Assembly (NCBI GenBank): GCA_947650365.1
Contig: OX393550.1
Coordinates: 54,608,366-54,672,365 of the forward strand
DNA from: Chamaelirium japonicum
Taxonomy: Eukaryota > Streptophyta > Magnoliopsida > Liliales > Melanthiaceae
DNA length: 64,000 bases
Direction of reading: 5' to 3'
The translations under genes were made by a program, and so were the position numbers. Shown here piece by piece: positions 1 through 12,870 of the stretch; the first letter of the stretch is position 1, and each line of letters opens with the position of its first letter. The notes under the pieces were generated by a model, which saw only the letters and a list, made by a program, of their open reading frames with translations, made no database searches and had not been told where the DNA came from.

Positions 1-1050
1 ATTCGACCGACACGGTCACAACCGTTTGGCCGGATTAGTGCTATATGACCTTAGTGTGACTTTTGGCGTCGGCAACACCGACTAACCAAGACGGTACCTT
101 TGGCACATTATTTAAAGTGCAGTAGACAGGCGTCCGATGATGCATAAATTCTCGACTCGGCCAACTCAGGCCTAACCCTGTTTTATTTAGCAACATTACA
201 CACCTTGTGATAGTCTTATTAGTAATGTATAAATGTATGCAAATTACCAGTTCGTGATTGTGGCGAACGAGCTTTAGGCGAAGCGAAGATGGATCAGGAG
301 CAATTAACGGGGGTTTGTGCATGATCGACGACCAGGTGACATCTATTTCCCTTGTCGTGGTCTTTGATAATAGGAAATGAGAACAACTAGGGTAGGTGTC
401 CTCGATACTGCATGCGGGTCCCATCGGACATCGCCGCATGTGGTCAAGTGGACCCTCCTTGCATGCGAAGTCGCGAGTCTAGCGACGCATGCTTTAAAAT
501 ATTAATAAATTAATAACAATTATTGCATAGATACCGTAATTAGGTATTTCTTTAAATTAAAATATAATTTGATTAAATAATGATTATCGGGACCCACCCT
601 ATTAAAAGGAGTGGCAACCCTAATACATTGGTTTTGGGGGAGTGTAGGTCGAATCGCTTTAAGAGCGATGTGACCCTTAGCTGTAATGATGTTATGGATT
701 GCAAGAGCAGTGCGGAAACAGGGTTAAACTATTGCAAATCATTAATCTCTGTATATACCTTTTTATCTATCTCAGTATTTGTATAAAGGTAATTATGCAT
801 TATGTTGAGCTTTTGGTACTTTGTTAAAATGGATAAAATATGATAATCTATCTTGTAAAAAGATTAAGACCCCGTGCGCACAAGGGCCGTGAACCACCCT
901 GCACGCACAGCTGAAGATCAGTAGGCTAAGGGGTCATGGGCAAGAATTGTGGTAAAGTCAATAGGAGGTGCCCTCGAGTAGGGATTGGCCTAGCAATTCC
1001 TGTCCCGGGATAGTTGAAGACCCTAAAGAAAGCAAGATGGGTGGTAGAGC
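1..1050. other. Unassigned non-coding flank of the copia insertion
   Basis: No convincing gene is present. The open frames at 41-439 and 580-786 have no recognisable domain or codon character. The sequence resumes after the copia element at 10869, so 1-1050 and 10869-11323 are one ancestral stretch. It is probably old retroelement-derived DNA, but I could not match it to another sequence in the window. Confidence 0.5.
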
Positions 1051-2994
1051 TGTTGGAATTGGATCCGCTTATCAGAGTCACAGTGAAAGCAAAACATAGA
1101 TCCGAAGATCATACGGATTATGTTTCATAACAATTAATTCTAACAAACAATCTACATACAAATCTATGATCTTAGCATATGTGCGGACACCCTAGAGGCA
1201 TACTACGATCTATGGAAGACATGCATGTATCTAGTTAGGTATTTAGAATCATCATACCTTATGGATCTATGATCCGGAGAGAACGGAACAATGATGAACC
1301 GCACGTGAATCGCAAGGGAAGCTGTCGGATAGCACCTTGTCCTTTGCGAATGGAGGAATCCTCGAAGTCCCGTCTCTGAGTGCAAGGACTATGAGCCGAC
1401 GGAGGAATTCGTTGCGAAGACAATGACAAGCCGCGAGATCTCCTCCTCCTCTTTCTCTCTTCTTTCCTCTCCTTCCTTCCTCCTTCTTCTTCCTTCTTCT
1501 TCCTCTTTCTTCCTTGGCCGAAACCACAAAGAGAGGGAGAGGTTCGGGTATTAGGAGAGGGGGAGTACATAAGGTCGGCCCCTCCCCCTCCATTCTTCAT
1601 ATAGGGCCGGTCTCCTAGTGCCATGCGCAAGCTAGGGCCGGCCCTAATAAGATTAGGATGAGGGGGGGTCGGTTTTAGGATTTCCAAGTGTCTATCGTGA
1701 AGCCTGGACGAAAACGCCCTTCATGAAAAGTGAAAAACTGAAAGAGAGATTGAGTGAGGTGAGCTACTCGGAATCAAGTTCCGTCAGGGCCTATGAGCTC
1801 CTGGAATTATTCTGCTTATTCTAAGATCCATATTCAATATGTTCTGAGCCATATTTCAGTATTTACCAAAATACCCCTACAGCCCCTAACACATGTGAAT
1901 TAGGTTCTTAGGCTCCGAGCTTGCGCTCCATCGCGCTACTTCGCATCCAACGTATCCAACCAGGTCGGGGAACAATTCCTATATGCAACGACAAGGTGGA
2001 ACCTTCAGGGTTCGGGATCTCTTGCTCCAACCGGATCCCTGATTAACTATTCCGGTGACACACCGAAAGTTCCGTTAATCAGTCCTAATCCGATTAACCC
2101 GCATAGCCACCCAGAGTGCGACACGAGTTGAACTCTAGTAATCCTAAACTTATGTTACTCCCTTGTAACCCTGTTCTCTACTATAATCTGATAATCCATA
2201 GTCCCTCCTATTACTGGTGCCATGATACGACTCGGGCGGTAGGGAGCACCGTCAGATCCCGATCGATCATCTGACTAGGGTTTGATGACTTGTCATTTAT
2301 AACACCACACACCTTCCGGTGCTATGCCTAGCATCCAAAACATCGTCAGTCATACTGACAACCACCAGGCCTGGGTTAACTGTGTGGACAGATTGACTCA
2401 TTAAAACACACTCATCCAACACTGGACGTCGGATAACCTGTAGGGATTATATGTCACTCAAGCGCCAGCTGGGTAACCCAACGTATTGTGGTATTGGACT
2501 ATAGAAGGTCCGCACACGTTGCACATCAAAGCACCATAAAACTGGTTGGCCCAGTGAACATGGTCCCTCAGGGTTAAGGACAGATTATCTATTGTAGTAA
2601 GACGATTTATGCACCAGTGTCTGAATCACTGAACTGTGCACCGTCTTGGTTCCTGTTCAACGCGATCATCGTGCTTGGTCAGATGAATGGGAATCCCGCG
2701 TTCCCATGGTGGAGACTTCATCACATCCTCTACCTGCTAACAGCTTGTTCTCGGTAAAGCGATCGGCATCACCAAAGCTATGAACTAGTTTTAGGTCTAC
2801 ACAGAACTGGTCCACTGGGTCTCCCAAGCATGGATCCACCATGCGCCTCAGTGGCCTACTGTATTCCCTAGGGTCCTTTTATTATATGTGTATTAACATA
2901 TACCAAAATAGTATTCTAATTAAAGCAATAACCAAAGGCATCTTTATTAATGTTAATACAGAAAATCCATGCTAAGGACGCACGAGCTACAACA
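1051..2994 (-). repeat. Copia 3' LTR (left copy)
   Basis: This is the 1944-bp direct repeat partner of 8916-10868. It holds a pyrimidine-rich tract at about 1440-1516 (purine-rich on the element's strand). The purine-leaning sequence just inside it, 2995-3012, lies where the polypurine tract is expected. Open frames inside the LTR, such as 1259-1687, come from this low-complexity tract and are not genes. Confidence 0.92.
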
Positions 2995-3009
2995 ATCTTC
3001 CACTTGGCC

Positions 3010-4610
3010 TAGTGGGGAACAACAGTCTTAACTCCCATGGCATCCACGTGCTTCTCAAAAGCCTTGGTCGGTAACGCCTTTGTGAAAGGGTCTGCCATGT
3101 TATCTGCAGATGCCACCTGAGTCACTGCAACCTCCCGTCACTTCTGCAAGTCCCGGATAATGTAGTATTTTCGCTCGATATGCTTGCTCTTCTGGTGATA
3201 TCTTGGCTCCTTGGATTGTGCTACCGCTCCACTATTGTCACATTAAAGGACAATAGGATCTTAAGCTTTCGGTATATATCCTAAATCTGTGAGGAACTTC
3301 TTGAGCCACATTGCCTCCTTAGCTGCTTCTCACGTCGCAACGTACTCAGCCTCTGTCGTCGAATCCGCGATGCATCCTTGCTTCACGCTCCTCCAACTGA
3401 CAGCTCCTCCTCCTAATGAAAACACAAACCCTGACGTTGATCTCCTGGATTCCAGATCTGACGCAAAGTCAGAATCCATATATCCAATCAGTATCAGTTC
3501 CTGTGAAGAGTAAACTAACTCATAATCTCTCGTCCTACGGAGATACTTGAGTATACTTTTCACAGCAGTCCAGTGCCCTGGACCTGGATTTGACTGATAC
3601 CTGCCCATCATGCCTACTGCATAGCATATATCTGGTCTCGTGCACTGCATAGCATACATCAGACTCCCTACAGCCGAAGCATAAGGTATCTTCTGCATCT
3701 TTGCCCTCTCCTTAGGAGTCTTAGGACCATGATCCTTGGACAATTTCATTCCATGTCTGAATGGAATCAGTCCCTTCTTGGAGTTGTGCATACTGAATCT
3801 GACCAAGATAGTATCTATGTAGGCTGACTGTGACAGTGAGAGAGTCTTGTTCTGGCGATCTCGAGTTACCTTGATCCCCAGAACATAACTCGCTTCACCC
3901 AGGTCTTTCATATCAAATTGAGAGGATAAGCACACCTTTACTGTAGACAATATTCCAACATCGTTTCCAATGAGCAGGATATCATCTACGTAAAGCACTA
4001 GAAAAACTACTGCAGTCTTATCACTCCTTTTATAAACACATGGTTCATCCACGTTCTGCTCAAATCCATAAGACTGGATAGCCTGATCAAAACGCATGTT
4101 CCAACTTCTGGATGCTTGTTTCAGTCCATAAATGGACCTTTGCAACTTGCACACCAGACTTTCCTGACCTTTTGCGACAAAGCCTGGAGGCTGAGACATA
4201 TAGATATCTTCTTTCAAATCCTCATTGAGAAATGTGGTCTTGACGTCCATTTGCTAGATCTCCCAATCATAATGGGTTACAATGGACAAGAGAATCCGGA
4301 TAGACTTAAGCATGGCCAGTAGCGAAAAGGTTTCATCATAGTCGATCCCTTCTTGCTGGGTATAACCCTTAATGACTAGTCTAGCTTTGTAAGTCTCAAC
4401 GGTACCATCCGGACCTCTTTTTCTTTTGTACACCCACTTACACCCAACATGTTTAATATTGTGAGGTGGTGTTACAAGTATCAAGACCGAGTTTTGGGAT
4501 GTCGATATCAGTTCTGCCTCCATGGCTTCCTGCCATGCTGCACGGTCAGTGGATACCATCGCTTCGTCATAGTTCAGAGGATCATCCTCCTGAAACTCTG
4601 GATCTACCAT
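3010..4610 (-). pseudogene. Copia reverse transcriptase and RNase H, broken
   Basis: This is the C-terminal half of the copia pol. It would copy element RNA into DNA and degrade the RNA strand in virus-like particles. The frame 4254-4610 holds the start of the RT domain (motif CKWVYKRKRGPDG). Frame 3330-4250 continues with IYGLKQASRSW, the catalytic YVDDILLIGND, SLMYAMQCTRPDICYAVG and an RNase H with DSDFASD and STTEAEYVA. A TAG stop at about 4251-4253 interrupts the RT just before MDVKTTFLN, where the family normally has Trp. The remaining RNase H sequence continues to about 3010 through more stops (motifs HIERKYYIIRD and NMADPFTKALP). Identification is sure; function is lost. Confidence 0.93.
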
Positions 4611-4667
4611 AAAGTCTTCTCCAATGTATCTATCAGGAGCACTTGTGGACCTCCCACTACGACGAGC

Positions 4668-5611
4668 CTACGGTGGTTCCATAGGAGTCGATTCTACAGT
4701 ATCGTTTATCTTAGTGGTATTGGCTCCCACTATGTTTTCTATCTGCGTACTCTCATCAGTACCAAGCAATTCTTCAAGAACTACTTTACTGGTGGGCTTA
4801 TGGTCTATTAAATAATCCTGCTCCAAGAATACGGCGTTCATCGAGACGACAATTTTTTTATCCTCAGGTTCATAAAATAAACCACCAATTGTCCCTTTTG
4901 GATACCCAACGAACAGACATACCTTAGTCTTTGACTCCATCTTATCTTGCTTGTCCTTCCGCACATGTGCTGGACAATCCCAAATCCTAAAGTGCTGTAG
5001 GCTTGGCTTTCACTTCAACCACAGCTCCAAAGGAGTTAGAGGTACTGAATTTGATGGAACAAAGTTCAAAGTATATGCTGCCGTTTCTATGGCATAACCT
5101 AAAAAATAGGTGGCAATATTGCATAACTTATCATAGTCCGAACCATGTCTAACAAAGTTCGGTTTCTCCTCTCAGATACACCGTTTTGTTGCGGTGTCCC
5201 TGGTGCAGTAAACTGGGATACGATCCCATGCTCACGCAGGTACCCAATAAATTCATCCGATAGGTATTCGCCTCCTCGATCCGATCGAAGAGACTTGATA
5301 CTTTTACCCGTCTGCTTTTCTGCTTCAGCTCTGAACTCCTTGAACTTATCAAAGGATTCAGACTTCCACCATATTAGGTATATATATCCAAACCTTGAGT
5401 GATCATCCGTGAAGGTGATGAAATACTCGAAGCCTCCTATGGCACGGACACTTATGGGCCCACATACATCAATGTGTACCAACTCTAATACCTCCTGAGA
5501 TCTGCTACCTTTGGCTCGGAAAGATCTTTTAGTCATCTTGCCTTCCAGGCAAGGCTCACACGTCGGTAGGCTTTTTGAAATATCTAGACTTAAAAGTCCT
5601 ACTTTAACCAA
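4668..5611 (-). pseudogene. Copia integrase and integrase-RT linker, broken
   Basis: Frame 5099-5611 encodes the integrase core that would insert the cDNA. It starts in the zinc-binding tail (CEPCLEGKMTKRSF). It keeps all three catalytic acidic residues: Asp in ELVHIDVCGP, Asp in LRSDRGGEY and Glu in NGVSERRNR. It then ends prematurely after MVRTMISYAILPPIF. The linker frame at 4668-4964 is shifted relative to it and shows the copia motif CLFVGYPKGTIGG. The frame change at about 4965-5098 breaks the polyprotein. Confidence 0.9.
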
Positions 5612-5646
5612 TCTGTGAATCCTGTCTGAGGCTATGTGTCCAAGCC

Positions 5647-6974
5647 TTAGATGCCAAAGGAGTGTTGGATTATCTGAGAGATTTTTTTCCTTTTAGATGA
5701 ATTAACCATACAAGCTTCAGTTATGTTATCCTGCTTATGATTGGAGTTAATTACATAGAGACCATTATGTATCTTCTCCTTATAAACAAAGGAACCATTC
5801 AATTTAATTGACACACCAGAAGCATCAAATAAAACTAAAAAACCTTTATTATTAATAAGGAAACAGAAATTAAGTTTCATCTCAAGGACGGTACATAAAG
5901 TATGTCTCTAAGTAATAAACTTCTTCCATCAAGAAACTACAAAAAGACATCTCCAACTGCTTCAGCCTCTGCCACGGCCTTAGCTCCCATGCTTAGGATT
6001 ATCTCCCCATCACCTAGTTTCTTGTCTCCTTGAACCCCTGCAAATTATTGCAAGCATGGTTAGTGAAACCAAAATCCACAATCCATGAGACTGGAGAACA
6101 ACTGGATGCTACTAGGGATTTCACTATGTGGATTTGAGATATACCTGTCTCAGCCTTCTTGGGAGTCGTGCGACAGTCGCCCTTCCAGTGTCCCTTCTTG
6201 CCGCATCGGAAATATTTTCCTTTGGGCTTCGCAGGACCATTGTGCTTAGGAACCTGCAACTACACCTGGCCCATCTTCACGGGCTTCTTAGACTTTCTTT
6301 TCTGAAACTTGCCTTTGGCTTTCAGAGAAGAATTCTGCTCTACGTTTAGGGATTGGGCTCCTGCCTTCATCCCGTCCTCTGCCGCCTATAGCGTCGCTAG
6401 GAGCTCTGCGTTAAACATATACAACCGGTTAAGCTTAACGTTGGTAACGAATCCCTCAAACGCTCCTGATAGACATAAGGAAAATATCGGTCTGGATCTC
6501 TACATCCAAGATGACATCAAAGGAACCAAGCTCATTCACATAGCCAAACAATTTCAACAAATGATCTCGAACTAAAGTCTCCTCTGCCATCTTCGTGGAC
6601 ACCAATTTCTTGATGGTCAGGTAACGAGTTACCCGACTATGACCCTTGAACATTTCCTTTAAATAGAGCATCATGTCTGAAGCGAAGGCCATGTCTTCGA
6701 CTTGCTTCTGAAGGACAGTCTGCAAGGATGCCACTATGTAGCACTTGCACATCTCATCAGTATCTAGCCAGTCTTTTCATTTCTTCAACTGGGCCTCAGT
6801 AGCACTTGGTCCCGGCATGGCCGGTTGAGGGGTACTTAGGATAATTGTGTGTTTGCCAACCCCTAGGACGAGCATCAGGTTACGCTTCCAGTCCTCGTAG
6901 TTTGGTCCCGTAAGTTTGTTATCATTAAGGATGGAGGCAAGGGGGTCGAGCTTGGTCATGATTTCTGTAAACAA
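5647..6974 (-). pseudogene. Copia gag, zinc knuckle and protease, broken
   Basis: From 6974 downward the fragments are: a gag start of the UBN2 type (LTGPNYEDWKRNLMLVLG), a second gag piece (6456-6752), a nucleocapsid and protease piece (6014-6259) and a pre-integrase piece (5647-5880). Two active features are visibly damaged. The CCHC knuckle reads KYFRCGKKGHWKGDC, with Tyr where the first Cys belongs, and the protease reads IVDFGFTNHACN, with DFG instead of the catalytic DSG/DTG. Three reading frames are used, so at least two indels have occurred. This is a dead coding region. Confidence 0.88.
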
Positions 6975-8900
6975 TGGTTTAAAGTAAAAATTAGGGTCTA
7001 CTACAATCTATTTCATGGAATTTTGAAATAGATAATGTTAACTCCAGCCGCTATGTCTTCACTACCTCAAGTGGAGACATCCAGGAATCTAAATTCCCTG
7101 GGCTCGAGCACTGAGACTATCGGCCTTGAATTGGAGACAGTATCTCGGTGAGAGCATGCAACTGCTTCTGCCAACGGGGTTTTTACGACCCAGTCTTCAT
7201 CAGAATTACCCATGGCAAACTGAAAGACCTCCCAGTCTCCTTTTGGCCAGCTTTATGTGACCCGAGTGCACAGCAACGGTGGCTTCACACAAGCTTTCGG
7301 ATGCTTCCCACAAATCTAGGTGGTGTCGGTAGGGGGGTTCATAGACTCCCGCGGTGCAGAAAAAAATTGTCACCCACTGCCACCGGCATCCTCCATGTCC
7401 CAAAGGAAACCACTAGGTGAACCAGCATGGAGGGAAACACAGCTCTTACCCGGTGGAAATATCGAACTGCGTACCTCCTACCCAAACCCTTAGCCGATTG
7501 ATTATGGAGGCCAGGGGCTCCCCTTTGGAAGGAACCTCTTACACATCCCTTCTTTTTGAGGTTTTATGCATATCTAGAAAGGTCACGACCTCCTAGACTT
7601 AGACCCTGGTCTACCACGCTCCTACTAGGATTACAAACCTTCCCACAAAGCATTAGTATCCTCGGAAAATATCATAGTCTCTACCTTGAATACTCAGTTT
7701 TCGCCTTTCTTGCAAGGATCACATTACATAGATTCCAAGAATCCCGATACTTCACTAATTTGCCCATAATCCTAAGATCTGGAGCCTAGCGTAAGGTCAA
7801 CGTGGAAAGGACTCCCACTAGAATGACGCCTCGTTCACAATTTGATGCCTGATGTCATAGTAGACCTCATCTCATTATAGGTTTCAATGCTGGCCAAATA
7901 GGAACATCCGACAACCTCCGTCGGATCTTAACCTAATGGTGGCATAACAAATCATGATGAGTTCATACTACCATCAAACGTCATCTAGAAACGGGTATCA
8001 CACAGTAAAATCCTAACCTAACTTGGTCGTTAGGACCACGTGGGGAAAGGGCATCCCACTAGGTTTATCATACTTCTTATGGAGATATTAGTTATCGTTA
8101 AACAAATCTAACACTGTGTCTATCTCGGTGCACAGTACTTAGCTACCTGAACTACCACGAGGGCGGTTACCACCTTTCCTTTTAGCTAGCTATCGGATTC
8201 GCACGTGTTAGAACCATATAGAGACACCGATGAATCCATAAACTTAGTACTAACCCTAACCCTGATCTAGAGTCAAACTCACAAGCAAGATAGATAATCA
8301 CATTATCATCGGGGTTCTCTAAACACTAAGAAAAGAGAATCAATAGAAATAGCATCCAAACTGAATCAAGTCCAAGGTCCGACCCTTGAACCTGAATAGC
8401 ATAGCCAAGATATCCTGCTCTTTCATTCTGCACGATCTCTGACGACGATCCTGATCATCGACAACGTGCACGCTTTCGCCGGGTCTTTGCATTCCATGGT
8501 ACCGCTTGCACAAACCGTGGATGTAGCATTATCTCCTTCTTCCTGTGACCGAAAAACTAACACGCTTCGAGCAAGTGTTTATTCGTGTACAATTTCGCTA
8601 GAAAGAAAAGGAAACAATCCTAGAAGCATGGCGAGGGAACCGAGGGTGGTCAACCTCTACTCTCGCCCATCTAGAGCCTTAAAACCTATAAGCATAATAA
8701 TAATCAATAAAAAATTAAATCCAGGGTCCGACCCCCGGAGGCATGCAATCACAGATTACTATTCAGCGCGGCACCTGCAAAAAGATGATACATAGCACAA
8801 TCCATATGCATGATCTACGCCGAACCCCGACGAAAACATATGCCATCATATATTCACATAATCTTTTCACGAATTCATGCATGAAACATACACCAAAGCG
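6975..8900 (-). other. Copia 5' untranslated leader
   Basis: About 1.9 kb lies between the primer-binding site and the gag start. No domain-bearing frame is visible on either strand. The frames 7148-7420, 8466-8795 and 8743-8964 show no family motifs. Confidence 0.6.
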
Positions 8901-8913
8901 TGCTCTGATACCA
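8901..8913 (-). other. Copia primer-binding site (initiator Met-tRNA)
   Basis: The minus strand reads TGGTATCAGAGCA, two bases inside the 5' LTR. It is complementary to the 3' end of plant initiator tRNA-Met, the usual primer for copia minus-strand DNA synthesis. Confidence 0.93.
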
Positions 8914-8915
8914 AT

Positions 8916-10868
8916 TGTTGGAATTGGATCCGTTTATCAGAGTCGCAGCGGAAGCAAAAGATAGATCCAAAGATCATATAGTGTATGTTTCATTATAATT
9001 AATTCTACAAAATAATCTACACGCAAATCTATGATCTTAGCATATGTGCGGATACCCTAGAGGCATATTACGATCTACGGAAGACATGCATGCATCTAGT
9101 TAGGTGTTTAGAATCATCATACCTTATGGATCTATAATCCGGAGAGAACGGAACAATGATGAATTGCACGTGAATCGCAAGAGAAGCTGTCAGATAGCAC
9201 CTTATCCTTTGCGAATGGAGGAATCCTCGAAGTCCCGTCTCTGAGTGCAAGGACTACGAGCCGACGGAGGAATTCATTGCGAAGACGATGACGAGCCACG
9301 AGATCTCCTCCTCCTCTTTCTCTCTTCTTCCTTCTCCTTCCTTCCTCCTTCTTCTTCCTTCTTCTTCCTTTTTCTTCCTTGGCCGAAACCACAAAGAGAG
9401 GGAGAGAGGGAAAGGTTCGGGTATTAGGAGAGGGGGAGCACATAAGGCCGGCCCCTCCCCCTCCATTCTTCATATAGGGCCAGTCTTCTAGTGCCATGCG
9501 CAAGCTAGGGCCGGCCCTAATAAGATTAGGATGAGGGGGGGTCGGTTTTAGGGTTTCCAAGTGTCTATCGTGAAGCCTGGACGAAAACGCCCTTCACGAA
9601 AAGTAAAAAACTGAAAGAGAGATTGAGTGAGGTGCGCTACTCGGAATCGAGTTCCGTCAGTGCCTATGAGATCCTGGAATTATTCCGCTCATTCTAAGAT
9701 CCATATTCAATATGTTCTTAGCCATATTTTTATATTTATCAAAATACCCCTACGGCCCCTAACACATGTGAATTAGGTTCTTAGGCTCCGAGCTTGCGCT
9801 CCATCGCGCTACGTTGCATCCAACGTATCCAACCAGGTCGGGGAACAATTTCTATACACAATGACAGGGTGAAACCTTCAGGGTTCGGGATCTCTAGCTC
9901 CAACCGAATCCCTGATTAATTATTCCGATGACACACCGAAAGTCCCGTTAATCAGCTCTAATCCGATTAACCCGCATAGCCACCCAGAGTGCAACACGAG
10001 TAGAAATCTAGTGATCCTAAACTTATGTTACTCCCTCGTAACTCTGTTCTCTACTATACTCTGATAATCCTTAGTCCCTCCAATTATTGGTGCCATGATA
10101 CGACTCGGGCGGTGGGGAGCACCGTCATATCCCGATCGATCATCTGACTAGGGTTTGATGACTTGTCATCTATAACACCACACAACTTCCGGTGTTATGC
10201 CTAGCATCCGGAACATCGTTAGTCATACTGACAACTACCAGGCCTGGGTTAACTGTGTGGACAGATTGACTCATCAAAACGCACCCATCCAATACTGGAC
10301 GTCGGATAACCTGTAGGGATTACATGTCACTCAAGCGTCAGCCGGGTAACCCAATGTACCGTGGTATTGGACTATGGAAGGTCCGCACACGTTGGCACAT
10401 CAAAGCACCACATAATTGGTTGGCCCAGTGAACATGGTCCCTTAGGGTTAAGGATAGATTATCTATAGTAGTAAGACGGTTTATGCACCAGTGTCTGAAT
10501 CACTGAACTGTGCACCGTCTTGGTTCCTGTTCAACACGATCATCGTGCTTGGTCAGGTGAATGAGAATCCCGCGTTCCCATGGTGGAGACTTCACCACAT
10601 TATCTACCTGCCAACAGCTTGTTCTCGGTGAAGCGATCGGCATCACCGAAGCTGTGAACTAGTTCTAGGTCTACACAGAACTGGTCAACTGGGTCTCCCA
10701 AGCATGGATCCACCATGCGCCTCAGTGGCCTACTATATTCCCTAGGGTCCTTTTATTATATGTGTATTAACATATACCAAAGTAGTATTCTAATTAAAGC
10801 AATAACCAAAGGCATCTTTATTAATGTTAATACAGAAAATCCACGCTAAGGACACACGAGCTACAACA
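8916..10868 (-). repeat. Copia 5' LTR (right copy)
   Basis: This is the 1953-bp direct repeat of 1051-2994 with substitutions and small indels throughout. As the 5' LTR of a minus-strand element it would hold the promoter. The matching purine/pyrimidine tract is at about 9306-9381. Confidence 0.92.
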
Positions 10869-11323
10869 AAAGCTCCACCATGAAAGATGGAAAATCCCTT
10901 AAGATCATCTGGGTGATTTTGTGCACGGTGTTGGTGGATGCACGGCGAGAGAGTTGGCACTCTACATCGAAATAAAAGACCCTATAGTAATGCCCGACCG
11001 GGGGCAGGATAAACAAAATATTCGGGGTTCATATTAGAATAGATGATTATTTAATTATTTAATACTGAATGGACTTTAGGTTAGACAACCCAGAGATAGT
11101 AGGAATTTCATGAGAATGTTGATTGTTGTAGATCTATCTGTAAAACCTTGACTTATTTAATTAGATTTGGTTGTCTCATATTATTAAAGGCTACTAGGAT
11201 GTCACTAGCCATTAATTTGACTAATTCCCCAATTTTCCATTGGGGGCTTCTGTTTCCCATGAGTAGACTCGCCTGCAGGTACAGAGGTTCAGGAGTAGCA
11301 GTGGGAGGCTCGAGGCAGAATTA
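10869..11323. other. Ancestral sequence between the copia element and gypsy A
   Basis: There is no gene here. The last 60 bases (around 11260-11323) weakly resemble part of the 3' LTR of remnant C near 37390-37465: both carry a CAGGTACA motif and end in CGAGGCAG at the point where A inserted. I infer that A landed in the 5' LTR of C. Confidence 0.4.
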
Positions 11324-11812
11324 TGTAACGCCCCGATATTTTACGGATTAATTCAACCCGTATAATATTGGGGTGTTAGGAATAAAAACTTGATATAAAT
11401 AAATTCCATCAAATATGGAAATTACTGAGCCAATCTATTAAAACATCATTGTTTCATACAATTTATCGAAATCGAAAGCCTAAAGCTAAGACTTTCCACA
11501 TTGACACATCATAATCCAGCTCCGTCATCGTCATAGAAAGGTGTGTAGAGTGGGTCTTCAAGTCCTTCTGGGTCGACCCCCGATCGCTCCTCATCCTCTT
11601 CGGGTACTGCAGGGTTTGTCTCTGTAGGGTGCACATCATCTGTAGCGGGGTGAGTTCTATCCACTGACTTACCAATGACTTAGTTTTGCTCATGCTAAAT
11701 AGTATGTATTGAAATCAGTAAACATGACTACGAAAAGTAAATAATTAAAACATTAATCACCCGATTCCCTTTTTGGCCCTTTCGGCCAGGGTAGGAATCT
11801 CAATCCTTACCC

Positions 11813-12008
11813 GGGTACTTTTAGTCCGCAACAAGGCTAGCCCCACACCTAGGTACTTTTAGTCCTCAGACTAGGCTAGCCCCACACCTAGGTACTTTTT
11901 GGTCTTCCGCCAGGGCAAGACCTACACCCAGGTACTTTTTGACCTCAGCCAGGGCTAGCCCCACACCCAGGTACTTTTTGGCCTCAGCCAGGGCTAGCCC
12001 CACACCCA
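11813..12008. repeat. Five ~39-bp tandem repeats inside LTR A
   Basis: Units share the pattern GGTACTTTT...AGGCTAGCCCCACACC and repeat five times with divergence. The same block is present in the other LTR at about 18841-19036. It probably lies downstream of the transcription start within the LTR. Confidence 0.85.
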
Positions 12009-12616
12009 AATAAGTGATTACGTATTTCAAAACTTACCATTCCATATCAAATTACCGACATTCTATAGCATATAATTAGCATGATTAAATTGAGTTTAAA
12101 TCCCCTACCTGAACCGTTGCAAACTCTTACTCCTGATAAGGAAGCTTTAGTACGCTCAAAACCTGAAAATATGTTTACTAATAATTGGTTAGTTTTTATC
12201 CTAAATTTTCCCAGGATTTTTCCAATATTTTTTGATATGAACTAATGGGTTTTCTTCTTTAGGGGCATTTTGGTCAATTCCAAAATATTTTTAAATTTAT
12301 ATTCATTTTGTAGAGCTTTTTATTAGGAACCCGTGGCCACAGACGGAACTCAATTCGGAGTCCGTTTGCTCCCGATATGGCCAAAATAGTTTGTTTTCAC
12401 AGATTTTTATTGGGTGGTCTGCTCTTAGTAAAAAGGTCTGGTTGTGTTTAGTAAAAATGCTTTGGTTATTAAAAACAAGGTGGTTTTATCAGAATTTCTT
12501 TTTGGGCTTAAAAAAACTTAATGGGCTTCGGCCCATGGGCTTCGGCCCATTACTGCTAATAGGCTTTTAGCCCATTAATTATTTAATTAATAATATAAAA
12601 TAAAAACTAACCGATT

Positions 12617-12870
12617 TTGCCTCGACCGGTGGCGGCGGGTGGCGGCCGGCGGCGTGACCGGCGACCGGCGACCGGCGGCGGCCGGCGGCGGCGGCGACCG
12701 GCGACGGGTGGCTGGCGGCCGGCGGCGACGGGCGACGGCCGGCGGTGGTGGCCGGAGGCGGGGGTTGCCGGCGGCGGCGGGCGGCGACCGGCGGTGGCCG
12801 GCGGCGGCAGGCGGCGGCGGCCGGCGGCGGCGGCGGCGGAGGGTGGTCGGCGGCGGGTTGTGGGGCCCGC
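12617..12870. repeat. GC-rich CGG/CCG island in LTR A
   Basis: About 250 bp are almost entirely G and C in irregular GGCGGC, GACCGGC and GGCCGGC units. The tract produces long open frames on both strands (12607-12927, 12639-13184) that are artefacts of composition. The other LTR has a shorter version (19637-19819), and element B inserted into it. Confidence 0.85.

Larger units (their letters stand above)
1051..10868 (-). mobile_element. Ty1/copia LTR retrotransposon, degenerate
   Basis: Two long direct repeats, 1051-2994 and 8916-10868, begin TGTTGGAATTGG and end GAGCTACAACA, the TG...CA ends of LTRs. Next to the right LTR is a primer-binding site complementary to initiator methionine tRNA, so the element is read on the minus strand. 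Flanking 5-bp target sites are agagc (1046-1050) and aaagc (10869-10873), one mismatch apart. The domain order protease, integrase, RT, RNase H is that of copia. The coding region has several frameshifts and stops, and the LTRs visibly diverge, by roughly 9% over their first ~165 bp by eye. The element cannot move by itself and is older than element B. Confidence 0.95.

Noticed and set aside
1259-1687. 142-codon Lys/Glu-rich frame, repeated at 9132-9560
   Set aside because: It lies inside both copia LTRs and is produced by a purine-rich tract.
8901-8913. tRNA-like sequence (GGTATCAGAGC), also at 18334 and 35173
   Set aside because: Only 13-17 bases complementary to the tRNA 3' end; these are retrotransposon primer-binding sites, not tRNA genes.
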